Shown: positions 18,558-27,708, numbered from the stretch's first letter. The stretch: DNA of 64,000 bases from JAPPHA01 sp965220985 (GCA_965220985.1 OZ244854.1:2542001-2606000); one strand, 5' to 3'. Notes: generated from the letters alone by a model not told the origin. Made by a program: numbers and translations.

Positions 18558-18634
18558 GGCCCCTTAGCTCAACTGGATAGAGTAGCTGACTTCGAATCAG
18601 CAGGTTCGGGGTTCGAGTCCTCGAGGGGTCGCCA
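18558..18634 (+). tRNA. tRNA-Arg (anticodon TCG)
   Basis: A complete cloverleaf of 77 bases with encoded CCA. The acceptor arm pairs GGCCCCT (18558-18564) with AGGGGTC (18624-18630), including one G-T; discriminator G at 18631. The anticodon arm is GCTGA-CTTCGAA-TCAGC, giving anticodon TCG, which reads CGA. The T-arm is CGGGG-TTCGAGT-CCTCG. No integrase or duplicated 3' end was seen near it. Confidence 0.93.
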
Positions 18635-18722
18635 CTTCACCGCCACGCATTGAACTCCTGATTCGTCCCGACGCATCGGTGCGGGGCAGCGTTGCAAGCC
18701 GCGAACCGCGTCGTGGACTCGC

Positions 18723-20282
18723 TCAATGGGTCTGGTTCAGTGCGTCAGCCGCCGGGATTTCGCGTTCGCGACGCGCGATGAAATCGCGCAGAGCCTCGTC
18801 CTTGTCGACATCCAGTTTCGGTTCCTCGTAGGCGTCGAGCAGATGCTTTGCCTGCACCAGCGCGCGGTGCGTCGTGTCCTTGCTGCCCTCGGCCATCCAT
18901 TGCTCGACCGAGTTGTTGTCGAACAGTTCGGGCAAGAAAAACGCTGACTGAAAGTTCTCCTGCGTATGGGGATGATCGAGGAAATGGCCGCCGGGGCCAA
19001 CGTCGCCGACTGCCGAGACCGCCTGCTCGAAGCTTTCCCAGTCTGGACCTGTCGCCATTCGGTGGGCCATCGCACATTGCTCGGCATCGACGATGAACTT
19101 GGCGACCGAACAGTGCATTCCCGCCTCGTTCCAGCCGGCTGAATGCCAGATGTAGTTCGCTCCGGCGTGCATGACTGCCGAGAGGGTCGTTGCGCTTTCG
19201 TAGCCGGCCTGCGCATCGAGTATCTTGGAGCCGCCGAGCGTGTTCGAGGTTCGCCACGGAATTCCGTACGACCTCGCCATCTGGCCGATCATGAAATTCA
19301 TCAGGGAAATCTCCGGAGTTCCCGCCATCGGCGCTCCCGACTTCATGCTGACCGTGGACAGATAGTGGCCGTAGATCGCCGGTGCGCCTTTGCGGACGAC
19401 CTGGGTGTAGGCGAGAGCGGACAGCGCTTCGGCATTGAGTTGTGCGACTGCCGCCGGAACGCTCGCGGGGGTGTTGGCGCCGCCGAGCACGAATGGCGAG
19501 CACAGAACCGGCTGGTTGCGCCGGCTGAACGCGCGCATGGCGCCCAGCATGGTTTCGTCCCAGACCAGCGGCGAATTGCCATTGCAGTTCCCGGTCGTGA
19601 CCGGGTGTTCGTCAATGAAGCTGTCGCCGAAGAGAATGGCGCACATGTCCATGACGTCCTCGGCATTCTTGGGCGATGTCGTCATGCCCATGAACATCTT
19701 GTCCGAGAACTTCATCGACGAATAGGTGATGCGAAGGTGGCGATGGCTGATCGGATGATCGAAGGGCTCGACGATGTGGTGGGCGGAACTGTGCATTGCT
19801 GGAAGCATGTGGCTGAGCTTGTGAAACATCGCCAGGTCGTCGAGGGTCGGGTTGCGGCGACGATCATCGAGGTCGCGAAGGTAAGGCGCCCCGGTCATGG
19901 GGACGAACACCGTGTGGCGGCCGCCGAGGCGGACATTCCGCGACGGATTTCGCGCGTGGTAAGTGAATTCTGACGGAATCGTGCTGATCAGGTCGCGAAC
20001 CAGGCCGCGGTCGAGATGTACCCGTTCGCCGTCAACCTTGGCGCCTGCTCGTTTCCAGTCCGCCAAGGCAATCGAATCCCGAAACACGACACCCACGTCT
20101 TCGAGAATGGTCATCGAGGCATTGTCGATCCGTTCGACGTCATCCGGATCCAGAACTTCGCAATGCGGGAGACGGTTTTCGAACCCCGGCAGCATGGTCG
20201 AGTCGACGGCGGATCGCATGGCCCGTCGGGCGGCGCGCCCACCGGGTCGGGAAGAGCGTCTCTTGGGTCGGTCCGTGTTCAT
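18723..20282 (-). CDS. MttB-family (trimethylamine methyltransferase-like) protein, non-pyrrolysine
   Basis: A TIM-barrel methyltransferase of the MttB superfamily, 519 residues, about the family's usual length. The recognisable core runs from LPHCEVLDPDDVERID through MTGAPYLRDL, TGNCNGNSPLVWDE and the late HSAGWNEAGMHCSVAKF region. The frame is continuous without an in-frame amber codon, so it belongs to the non-pyrrolysine branch, whose studied members demethylate quaternary amines such as glycine betaine, carnitine or proline betaine onto a corrinoid protein. No corrinoid protein or activase is in the window. The ATG at 20282 excludes a long arginine-rich N-terminal extension that has no family counterpart. 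It is divergent from the M19-573aa-DUF3726 set. Confidence 0.85.
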   Translation of the reverse strand: MNTDRPKRRSSRPGGRAARRAMRSAVDSTMLPGFENRLPHCEVLDPDDVERIDNASMTILEDVGVVFRDSIALADWKRAGAKVDGERVHLDRGLVRDLISTIPSEFTYHARNPSRNVRLGGRHTVFVPMTGAPYLRDLDDRRRNPTLDDLAMFHKLSHMLPAMHSSAHHIVEPFDHPISHRHLRITYSSMKFSDKMFMGMTTSPKNAEDVMDMCAILFGDSFIDEHPVTTGNCNGNSPLVWDETMLGAMRAFSRRNQPVLCSPFVLGGANTPASVPAAVAQLNAEALSALAYTQVVRKGAPAIYGHYLSTVSMKSGAPMAGTPEISLMNFMIGQMARSYGIPWRTSNTLGGSKILDAQAGYESATTLSAVMHAGANYIWHSAGWNEAGMHCSVAKFIVDAEQCAMAHRMATGPDWESFEQAVSAVGDVGPGGHFLDHPHTQENFQSAFFLPELFDNNSVEQWMAEGSKDTTHRALVQAKHLLDAYEEPKLDVDKDEALRDFIARREREIPAADALNQTH

Positions 20283-20939
20283 CTGCACATCCGGAATTGC
20301 GATGCCGGCCAGTTCGGATTTGACTGGTCTCGCACGGAAGTACACACGTCGTTGCGCGTTGTCACGAGTGCCGATCTCGCTCGGGAAGCGCGACGGTTGC
20401 CGAGGTCGGGCTGAGAGCACACTTGTCGCCTTGCGGAGATGACGGTTTCGCCAACCGACAATCGATGCCACCGATTTTGTCAAACCCGCGCACCACTTGC
20501 CAGTTGACCGGATCGGCCAAAAATGATCGAGGGTGCACGCCTGTGCAGCGGTTCGTTTGCGTCCAATTCCACGCCTTGAACCCGTTGAAGGGAGTCAGGC
20601 TTGATGTCGGAGCGGTCAAGAATGATGGTGCAATTCGGAAGTGACGATTTCTTTGTGGACGGTTATGTGGAGTCACGTCGGGATTTCGGTGGGGGTGGCT
20701 TTGAGCACGCGACCGATGGACAAGACCCGCGAATGATTGGCAAGAGTGCCCCATGATCGAACGAATCCTGTCCATGCCAAAGACTTGGTAGCATCATGGT
20801 GTTTTCGTCGGATTGGAATCAAACGGGGAGCAGCGAGCGATCGTGCTCGCCACTTCATGCGGACCATTGCGTGAACCGCCGGGCAGCGTCTTGGCGCCCT
20901 TGCAAGCTCGATCGGTGCTGAGAGAATGGACTCCCGGTG
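20283..20939. other. Divergent intergenic region, no supported gene
   Basis: About 650 bases between the divergent MttB-like and M19-like genes. I found no convincing gene, RNA or strong palindrome. It should hold the promoters of both transcription units. Confidence 0.5.
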
Positions 20940-21914
20940 ATGCGCATTGACGGTCTGCAATACGCCAATTGGTCGGAAAAGATCTTTCGCGAGATGCGCA
21001 TCGGCGGGATGTCGGCGGTCCACGTGACCGTTACCTACCACGAGGGGTTTCGAGAGACGGTCGAGAATCTCATCGAATGGAATCGTTGGTTTGAACGGTT
21101 TCCCGACCTGATCCGCAAGGGAGAGTGGGCAACCGACATCGATGCGGCAACCCGATCCGGTCAGACCGCGATATTTTTTGGGGCACAGAACGCCAGTCCG
21201 ATCGAGAGCGACATCGGACTGATCGAAATCCTGCACACTCTGGGCCTCCGGTTCATGCAATTGACCTACAACAACCAATCGTTGCTGGCTTGCGGGTGCT
21301 ACGAGGCGGAAGACAGCGGCATCACCCGCATGGGACGCCAGGCAATCAAGGAAATGAACCGGGTCGGACTCGTGGTGGACATGAGCCACTCGGGCGCCCG
21401 CTCCACCATCGAGGCTGCAGACATCTCGCAACGTCCGATCACGATTTCACATGCCAATCCGCATGACTGGTGCGCTTCGCGGCGCAACAAGACCGATGAC
21501 GTCATCCGCGCCGTCACCGAGAACGGGGGCCTGATGGGGTTTTCGCTCTATCCTCATCACCTGAAGGACGGTTCGTCGTGCGGGCTGCAGAGTTTTTGTG
21601 AAATGATCGCGCGAGCGGCCGAGAGATACGGCTTCGAACACTTCGGAATCGGCTCGGATTTGTGCCAGGATCAGCCCGATTCGGTGGTAGAATGGATGCG
21701 GGTTGGCCGATGGACCCGCGAGGTGGACTACGGAGAGGGTTCGGCATCGGCACCGGGTTTCCCCGAGATGCCGGAATGGTTTCGCGACAACCGGGGATTT
21801 GGCAATATCGAGGCCGGGCTTCGATCGACTGGCATGGACGATGGCGAGGTCGCGGCCATCATGGGTGGCAACTGGTACCGATTCTTCGAGGAGAGCTTTG
21901 CTCCGGCGACATGA
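20940..21914 (+). CDS. Peptidase M19 (membrane dipeptidase) homologue with incomplete metal site
   Basis: Full-length (324 residues) member of the renal-dipeptidase-like amidohydrolase fold. Retained: H150 in VVDMSHSG, H171 in TISHANP and D240 in GIGSDLCQDQPDS, matching the second zinc site and catalytic Asp of M19. Changed: the usual N-terminal HxD is replaced by DGLQYANWS (residues 4-12), and the bridging Glu is Gln (FFGAQN, Q83). A binuclear zinc centre therefore seems unlikely; a single metal or altered chemistry is possible. A GTG at 20937 is an alternative start. Its stop overlaps the next ATG (ATGA), so it is translationally coupled to the 573-residue protein. Confidence 0.82.
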   Translation: MRIDGLQYANWSEKIFREMRIGGMSAVHVTVTYHEGFRETVENLIEWNRWFERFPDLIRKGEWATDIDAATRSGQTAIFFGAQNASPIESDIGLIEILHTLGLRFMQLTYNNQSLLACGCYEAEDSGITRMGRQAIKEMNRVGLVVDMSHSGARSTIEAADISQRPITISHANPHDWCASRRNKTDDVIRAVTENGGLMGFSLYPHHLKDGSSCGLQSFCEMIARAAERYGFEHFGIGSDLCQDQPDSVVEWMRVGRWTREVDYGEGSASAPGFPEMPEWFRDNRGFGNIEAGLRSTGMDDGEVAAIMGGNWYRFFEESFAPAT

Positions 21915-23632
21915 TCGAGGCGGGTGAACATTCGATGGGGGTTGCTCTGCGGAGCCCTGATCAGGTCATGCGGCTTGAACGACTTGGGTCGTTGCACCAG
22001 TGCCGGCTGAGTTTCATGCGCGTGCTGACGAGACGCATGGCGCGGGAAGGGTGGGCGTTTTCGCGCCCCGTTTTCGACATCGACGACAATGGCGTTGGCA
22101 GGTCCGTTCATTCGGTGACCGCGACCGATGGCCGCGTGTATTCGCTGATTGCATTCGCCCACGACCTGCCGGATTCGATGCGTTCCGATCGCGTGATCGC
22201 CGAGGCGTGGGATGCGACCTTCACGCTCTTTGACGGGGTTCCATCGAGCGCAGATCTCGATCGTTTGCAGGAAAACGTCCCGTTTCAGGAAGCGGGTCGG
22301 TTGAGCGAACGGGAACTGGTGCTGTCACGTGCCAACCGGTCAGTGCGCTTGTGGCAGCATGTTGTCGATGCGCTTGCAGGCGGGGAGCAGCCTGATCCGG
22401 TCGAGATCGAGCGCGTCGGATACCTGATGCGAACGACAGCCGTCTATGCGGCCGGCAAGTTTGGGACTGCCGACCGTGACACCATTCGCTCCCGTCCGGA
22501 GCTGCAGGTCCCGTTTCAGGCCGAGATGCTGACCGTCTACTTGATCCGCTTGTTTGTTCGGGACCTCGTCAACCACCTTGCGAGGTCGAAAGGCGGCGAG
22601 GGCGCCGCGCAGCTTGAAGGACCGGTTGCGCAAGGGCTGGGGATCGGCAATTCGACGGGTCTGGGAATGGCTCCCTTCATCGTCAAGCATCCTGTGCTTT
22701 ACAACAACTGGATCACCGCCCGGGAACGGGCCATCGCTTCGGTCCGTTCCCTTCGCAAGGCGACGGCAAAGGAATTCAAGGTCTTTCGCGACCTCGTCAG
22801 CAGATGTTCGCGACTGGTGGAGCTGTGGAATTCCGACCACCCGTTGCAGCGACGAAAGATCGCGGATCTGCGCGAGGATCTCGCCGCGTTGTCCGACCAT
22901 CTAGCAAGCAAGGGTCCAGAATTCCGAGACAATGGCCCGTGGGATCGTCTGATCCGCTGGAGCGAAACCGAATTGAGTGTCGAGGGGCAGGAACTGACGG
23001 CGTCACTGATACTCGAACCCTATCCCGAGCACGTGGATCACCTTGCCGAGAGCATGGAGGATCGCGACGTCAACGCCGCTGACATCGATGGATCGATGAC
23101 GGTTGGTGAGGTCCGGCGACTGATTGACGGTCAGTTCGGATGGGCGTTCGAGACCGACTGGAAGTCCAGTTCGGAGATCGCGCGAGTCTGGTACGTGTCG
23201 GAGGAGAAGCTCGAGCCGCGGCTTGGGGAACGATTCGAAGAGCCGGTGGAACCCTATGAGCAGCCCATTGCAACCGCGAGGGATGCCATGCACGCGTACC
23301 GGGAACTTGAGCAACGGCCTGATGAAGAACTGGTTGCGAGCTTTCTGCATGCATGTCCGGAACATCGGCATGTGGTCCGCCGGGTTCAGCAGTGCCGCGC
23401 TGGAAGGTACTGCGAGATCCGGGACAATCTCGTCGGCGCGGATCTGCTTCCGATCAACATGCTGAGATCCAAGCTCGCGTTCTTTGGTGCGACGAATTTC
23501 GATCCGCGTTCCGATCGCTGGGTTCGGATCTGCATGTTCGCCGGGGCGCCGTTCCCCGAAGACCTGTTCAAGTGCGACTCGGACACATGGGTCTATCCTC
23601 TACACGACAGCGGATCTCCTGAGGCATCGTGA
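21911..23632 (+). CDS. Conserved-looking protein of unknown function, 573 residues
   Basis: I cannot assign a function. It is a soluble, charged protein without signal peptide or membrane segments. The N-terminal about 120 residues are rich in Arg (SFMRVLTRRMAREGWAFSRP, then FDIDDNGVG). A central helical part holds YLMRTTAVYAAGKFGTADRD and a glycine-rich GLGIGNSTGLGMAPF near 255-270. The C-terminal part is again charged and carries four cysteines. The ATG at 21911 overlaps the M19 stop and the stop overlaps the GTG of the DUF3726 gene, so three proteins are made from one coupled transcript. I recall similar proteins only as 'hypothetical protein' beside DUF3726 genes, from memory rather than a search. 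Confidence 0.75.
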   Translation: MIEAGEHSMGVALRSPDQVMRLERLGSLHQCRLSFMRVLTRRMAREGWAFSRPVFDIDDNGVGRSVHSVTATDGRVYSLIAFAHDLPDSMRSDRVIAEAWDATFTLFDGVPSSADLDRLQENVPFQEAGRLSERELVLSRANRSVRLWQHVVDALAGGEQPDPVEIERVGYLMRTTAVYAAGKFGTADRDTIRSRPELQVPFQAEMLTVYLIRLFVRDLVNHLARSKGGEGAAQLEGPVAQGLGIGNSTGLGMAPFIVKHPVLYNNWITARERAIASVRSLRKATAKEFKVFRDLVSRCSRLVELWNSDHPLQRRKIADLREDLAALSDHLASKGPEFRDNGPWDRLIRWSETELSVEGQELTASLILEPYPEHVDHLAESMEDRDVNAADIDGSMTVGEVRRLIDGQFGWAFETDWKSSSEIARVWYVSEEKLEPRLGERFEEPVEPYEQPIATARDAMHAYRELEQRPDEELVASFLHACPEHRHVVRRVQQCRAGRYCEIRDNLVGADLLPINMLRSKLAFFGATNFDPRSDRWVRICMFAGAPFPEDLFKCDSDTWVYPLHDSGSPEAS

Positions 23633-24273
23633 GCCGATCGCTTTCGGAAATCGAGGCAATGGCCTTCAATGCTGCGCGCGGTGGGGGCCACTCCTGGGGC
23701 GTCTCGAACGATGCCGGTCGAGCGGTTCGCTGGCTGTGTTCGTTCGGGATCGATGGCTGTGCAGCGCTGGCCGCGTTGCTGTGGCGCGATGCAACCCTCT
23801 CGCCTGAGCCAGGTCGCCCCGACCATGACTCCATGCCCTGGAAATCGTCAAGCGGCAGACTGTGTCCGTTGCAAACGGGCGTGGCATTGTCCGATTTTGC
23901 AGGCTCGATCGCAACGAGCGCAATCGTTCTCGAAGGGGTGGCGAGGCCGGCGCTACTTTTGCCGTTCGCGGCCTCTGCCGCAAGATTGACAAATTCAGGT
24001 TTTTCAGTTGCTTGGGAAGGGTTTGCGTCATTGACAGATGGTGTCGGGCTGGAACTGATGCGGGGTCGTGCCGCTTTGGAAGTACCGCTGGCTACCGAGG
24101 TCACGATCTCCACACGACACGGCGAAAGTTGCCGTCCCCCAGGTTTCACGCGTTTTGTCCCCGATCCGAACGATTGGGCGGATCTTGAACGGATGGCGGA
24201 ACGCACATACGCGCCAGCGACGGAAGAATCGCGCCTTCTGGGGGCGGGAACGGGGTCTGTTGGCGACGAGTGA
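23629..24273 (+). CDS. DUF3726-like protein
   Basis: 214-residue cytoplasmic protein whose N-terminus (LSEIEAMAFNAARGGGHSWG, then VSNDAGRAVRWLC) fits what I know of DUF3726. The family has no established biochemical function. No signal peptide, membrane helix or known catalytic motif is visible; the body is Ala/Leu-rich with a VALSDFAGSI segment. It begins with GTG overlapping the previous stop (GTGA), so its production is coupled to the 573-residue protein, suggesting a complex or sequential action. Family name moderately sure, function unknown. Confidence 0.65.
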   Translation: MSRSLSEIEAMAFNAARGGGHSWGVSNDAGRAVRWLCSFGIDGCAALAALLWRDATLSPEPGRPDHDSMPWKSSSGRLCPLQTGVALSDFAGSIATSAIVLEGVARPALLLPFAASAARLTNSGFSVAWEGFASLTDGVGLELMRGRAALEVPLATEVTISTRHGESCRPPGFTRFVPDPNDWADLERMAERTYAPATEESRLLGAGTGSVGDE

Positions 24274-24531
24274 GGCGGTTTGGCCAGGGGCTTCTGCCAG
24301 TCATTTCGAGATCATGCGAGATCGTGCGGGAGCGTTGCCGACAGGACGCCCTGATCATCACGAGCGTCAGGCTCATCGAGACTGAATGAACTTTGACGTG
24401 CTCGGAGAAACCGCGAGTCGGGCAAACGCGCTTTCGTTCCAGCGACGAATGATCGATAGTCAGGCCATGACAAACACGCGCTCGATCACGAAAATGGATG
24501 ACGAGGGGCGAAGAGACGGGGGACAGGACAG

Positions 24532-25332
24532 GTGAGCTTGACCGCAACGAACACGGAAACCGCCGCTCCACAGATTGAGTTGGCACCCATCGGATCCCGC
24601 GAGCGCTACGATTCGCTCATGGAGGTCATTCGGAACCGGGTCACGGTGAGAAAATTCGACGCAGATTACGAGGTGCCCGAGGAGCATTTCGAGATGATCC
24701 TCGATGCCGCGCGGCATGCGCCGTCCGGTGCAAATGTCCAGCCGTGGCATTACATCATCGTTCGCGATCCTGAGGCGAAGCAGAAGATCACCGACTACTT
24801 CGTGGCCGAGCAGCGATTCCGTGCAAAATCCAAGATGAAGTTCCCGACGCCGGACTACCGGGGACTTGCCACGGCTCCGGGTTTTGTCGTGGTCTGCTCC
24901 GACATGCGGTGGGTCGAGGCGTTTCCGGTGTATCGCGGGCGATCAGCAGAGGATTCCGACCTCGACCGAATGTACCGGGAGAATGCCGAACGGATATTGC
25001 TGCAGTCGGTCGCGGCTTCGACCATGTCGGCTCACCTTGCGGCGGCTGCGCTCGGTTACTGCGTCTGGTGGGTGACCGCGATCGGGCAGGAAAAGGCGCA
25101 GTCAGCAATCAGGCCGATTCTCGGCATTCCTGACGAAATCTCGGTTCTCGACATCTTTCTGTTCGGACCACCGGCTGGCGAACCCTACAAGCGCTGGAAG
25201 AAGCCGGTGGAGGACATCACCAATCACGATCGGTTCGATCCGGCACATTTCATGACCATCGATCAGATCAACGAGTGGATATCCACGCGCCGTCACAAGG
25301 TGATGTTTCGGGACAGTTCACGAATCGATTGA
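24532..25332 (+). CDS. Nitroreductase-family FMN oxidoreductase
   Basis: 266-residue flavin reductase of the nitroreductase fold. The family pattern appears as VIRNRVTVRKFDADYEVPEEHFEMIL with the FMN contacts R-x-V-R-K-F, then AARHAPSGANVQPWHYIIV (about 60-80) and the late AAAALGYCVWWV segment lining the flavin. Starts with GTG at 24532 after GGGGGACAGG. About 260 bases separate it from the DUF3726 gene on the same strand, so membership in that operon is likely but unproven. Substrate unknown; such enzymes reduce nitro groups, quinones, enoates or halogenated aromatics. Confidence 0.85.
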   Translation: MSLTATNTETAAPQIELAPIGSRERYDSLMEVIRNRVTVRKFDADYEVPEEHFEMILDAARHAPSGANVQPWHYIIVRDPEAKQKITDYFVAEQRFRAKSKMKFPTPDYRGLATAPGFVVVCSDMRWVEAFPVYRGRSAEDSDLDRMYRENAERILLQSVAASTMSAHLAAAALGYCVWWVTAIGQEKAQSAIRPILGIPDEISVLDIFLFGPPAGEPYKRWKKPVEDITNHDRFDPAHFMTIDQINEWISTRRHKVMFRDSSRID

Positions 25333-25495
25333 CCGTCATCCGCTTCGGTCGGTGCCGCAGTTCGTGGGTCAACCGGTCGGGTCGCAGTAACCATTTGGTG
25401 GTTCAATCCGACTTTTCTGTCGCGAGAACTTGCCTCGGTACCAGGGTCAATTCCAATCGAAATGCGAATGCGGTCGGAATGGAAGTGACGTGCAG

Positions 25496-26548
25496 TTACC
25501 ATGAGGGCGACTGTTCCGGCGGCGTGCCTTTCCAGCGATCCGACAAGTCCACGAACGATTTCGGCAGGGCGGACAATGCCTGGTCATCGAAAGACAAGCC
25601 GAGGTGCCGGGTTGCAATGATCGCTGCGATCCGAGCCTGCTGTTCGTCGCGGATCCGCTTGAGCGGGTCGCGAGAGAGATCGTTCTCGACAATCCACTGC
25701 TTTTGCAGGGCAAAGACCCTGGGATCGATCGTGACGATCCGGAGCGGCAGTCCACGCACGTCGAACGCAATTGCCTCGAATTTCGGCGAATCGAGACGCC
25801 AACCACTGCTTTCCGTCTTCGCAGATAACAGATCGTCGAGGTGCTCCGATCGGCTCGCCGGGTCTTCAAGCATGCGTCTCTCGTGACCTTGCGGCTCGAT
25901 CAGGTCGACACAATAACCGTCTTTGTTGGTTGCGATGGAAGTCCCGCTCGTTGTCCGCTGGAATGATCGATCAACCGTTCGCAGCGCGCGGGCCAATACC
26001 CTTTTGCCGACATTGCCTGACATGACCAATCGCCGTCGCGAATCATGCAACATATCGGCACTTCCGGTCGCCACGGATCCCGTCGCGATTCGAACGGCAG
26101 CCCGTGCCTCGTAGGCATAAAGAGCGATTGTCCCGAGCACGGTCAAGGAGGTGCCCAGCCAGTCCAGATCGTCGAGCCTTCGAAGGATCCGGGCTGCGAG
26201 AATCGGAACCCTGCCAAGGCCTCTGGCCCGAAGGATGGGTGCCCGGTCGTCGAGTTGCCGGCGCAAGCTGGACGTCAGTTCCTGTACCCGAGCCTTGCCG
26301 GCCTGGAATTTTGCGAGAGTTGCTTCCGTTTCCGGGCTTCGACGGCCGCAGGACAATCGGGTGGAACTGCCGTGAGGACGCCGAATGAGGTACTCGGAGT
26401 GACCGCGGGATTCGAACTTCATCGATCCGCCGAATTTGTGTCGTGCGTCCGAACGCGCTTTACGCAACAGCTCGAAACGATCCCGCGCATCCATGGAATC
26501 GCGGATGCCGTCTCCATCTATCTGTATGATATTGTTAATCTTTGCCAA
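25496..26548 (-). CDS. GSU2403-type nucleotidyltransferase-fold protein
   Basis: 350-residue cytoplasmic protein. The central part carries the family stretch VLGTIALYAYEARAAVRIAT, followed by TGSADMLHDSRRRL at about 161-174, the place where relatives have a D-x-D metal motif (typically T-x-D-x-D-L). Here the first acidic residue is replaced, leaving SAD, so catalysis may be impaired. A C-terminal part with IVTIDPRVFALQKQWIV and a DPLKRIRDEQQARIAAII helix is also typical. It stands alone, on the opposite strand to the nitroreductase, with no obvious antitoxin partner. The family's role is unproven; abortive-infection-like nucleotidylation has been suggested for related folds. Confidence 0.65.
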   Translation of the reverse strand: MAKINNIIQIDGDGIRDSMDARDRFELLRKARSDARHKFGGSMKFESRGHSEYLIRRPHGSSTRLSCGRRSPETEATLAKFQAGKARVQELTSSLRRQLDDRAPILRARGLGRVPILAARILRRLDDLDWLGTSLTVLGTIALYAYEARAAVRIATGSVATGSADMLHDSRRRLVMSGNVGKRVLARALRTVDRSFQRTTSGTSIATNKDGYCVDLIEPQGHERRMLEDPASRSEHLDDLLSAKTESSGWRLDSPKFEAIAFDVRGLPLRIVTIDPRVFALQKQWIVENDLSRDPLKRIRDEQQARIAAIIATRHLGLSFDDQALSALPKSFVDLSDRWKGTPPEQSPSW

Positions 26549-26761
26549 TCAAAACCGGACTTGATGATCATATTGGCAAAAACATTCCATCGCAATTAGT
26601 TGTGACATCCACGACAGGCTGCCGGGGCGTGCGCCTGTCACCAGCTTTGCGGCTTCGCCAGTCGGCATTGACCCAACTGCAAAGTCGCAGGCAGCCTGGT
26701 GCAAAGCTGTGCCCCGGTGCTGACTCCACCGACAAGTCAGAATGACCAATGCAACCGGGAA

Positions 26762-27649
26762 TCATTGAAGGAAGTCCATGAACCTTTCCAGGACGCGGTC
26801 TGAATCGCGACTTGAGTGCCAAAAGGCGAATGCACGGAGTCGCTCGTGGTCGTAGGGGAAAGGATGAACCCGGATTGGCCATCGGGTTGCTGCGGCATCC
26901 GCCACGCGCTGCGGAACAATTGCGATTCGACGAGATGAACAAACGAGATGGGGAACCAGCGAGTAGGACCACACCGAGATCTGCCCTTGGCGCGATATGC
27001 CCGCAAGTCGCAGGGTCTCTTCGTCCTCAAACGACAACTGGTGTTCAAAATAGCGCACGACCACGCGTTCGTGCGTGCCGAAGACGTCTTGAGTCAACTC
27101 GCCTGGGCCCGGACCGAGTGTTGAGCAGGAGACGCAGACAAATTTGTCCTCGAAGACCGTGGCCTTCGGAGGCATCCCCACGTCAAGCGCCTGACCTGCA
27201 AGCAACAGGTCGATCTCGCCATCATGCAGCAATCTGGCAGAATTCTCCGTGAGAGGCAGAAGTTCGAAACTCAATCCTTCGATCTGTTCGGCTGCCTTGC
27301 GAATGCCGTCCGAAAGGCAGGTCTCAAACACGTAATCCGAGGCCGCGAGCGTCAGCTTCCTGTCGATTCTTCCGCCAACCTGGTTGGGCCGACGTGACGC
27401 AAACTCCTGGGCGTGCGCGAGCAATTCGCTGATCGGGGCGATCAGGCTTTTGGCGAATGGCGTCAATACCAGTGACCTTCCCGATTTCACGAGAAGTTCG
27501 TCGCCGAAGTGCAGACGCAGTTGAGCCAGAACAGCGCTCATTGCGGGCTGGCTGAGATGAACACGCTGAGCCGCACGGGTCACGCTGCATTCCAAAAGAA
27601 GCGCGTTGAGGCAGACGAGCTGGTTGAGGTTGAATCCTGACAGACGCAT
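26762..27649 (-). CDS. LysR-family transcriptional regulator (NodD-like)
   Basis: 295-residue activator/repressor. The N-terminal winged helix spans about 5-62 with SVTRAAQRVHLSQPAMSAVL as the recognition helix; the C-terminal effector-binding domain follows (LTLAASDYVFETCL etc.). The ATG at 27649 is preferred over an upstream ATG because it places the helix-turn-helix at the usual distance from the N-terminus. It is divergent from the phytanoyl-CoA dioxygenase-like gene 110 bases away and probably controls it in response to a small molecule. Confidence 0.88.
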   Translation of the reverse strand: MRLSGFNLNQLVCLNALLLECSVTRAAQRVHLSQPAMSAVLAQLRLHFGDELLVKSGRSLVLTPFAKSLIAPISELLAHAQEFASRRPNQVGGRIDRKLTLAASDYVFETCLSDGIRKAAEQIEGLSFELLPLTENSARLLHDGEIDLLLAGQALDVGMPPKATVFEDKFVCVSCSTLGPGPGELTQDVFGTHERVVVRYFEHQLSFEDEETLRLAGISRQGQISVWSYSLVPHLVCSSRRIAIVPQRVADAAATRWPIRVHPFPYDHERLRAFAFWHSSRDSDRVLERFMDFLQ

Positions 27650-27692
27650 CACGAATCCAAATTTTCGATAGCAAACCAGAAGATAAAACAAT

Positions 27693-27708
27693 TTTTCAAA
27701 TTCGAAAA
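27693..27708. promoter_or_regulatory. Possible LysR binding site
   Basis: TTTTC-AAATTC-GAAAA, a T-N-A type dyad with 5-bp arms, lies in the AT-rich region between the divergent LysR and dioxygenase genes. Its location and dyad shape fit a LysR box, but short AT-rich dyads arise by chance. Confidence 0.35.

Noticed and set aside
18558..18634. tRNA-Arg as an integration site for a genomic island
   Set aside because: No integrase gene and no recognisable repeat of the tRNA 3' end was seen downstream; neighbouring genes look like ordinary chromosomal operons.
18723..20282. Pyrrolysine-containing MttB
   Set aside because: The reading frame is continuous over 519 residues with no in-frame TAG, and no pyl genes are in the window.
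20362..20775. Possible gene in the MttB-M19 divergent gap
   Set aside because: Frames on both strands are short, unlike any family, and lack ribosome-binding sites.
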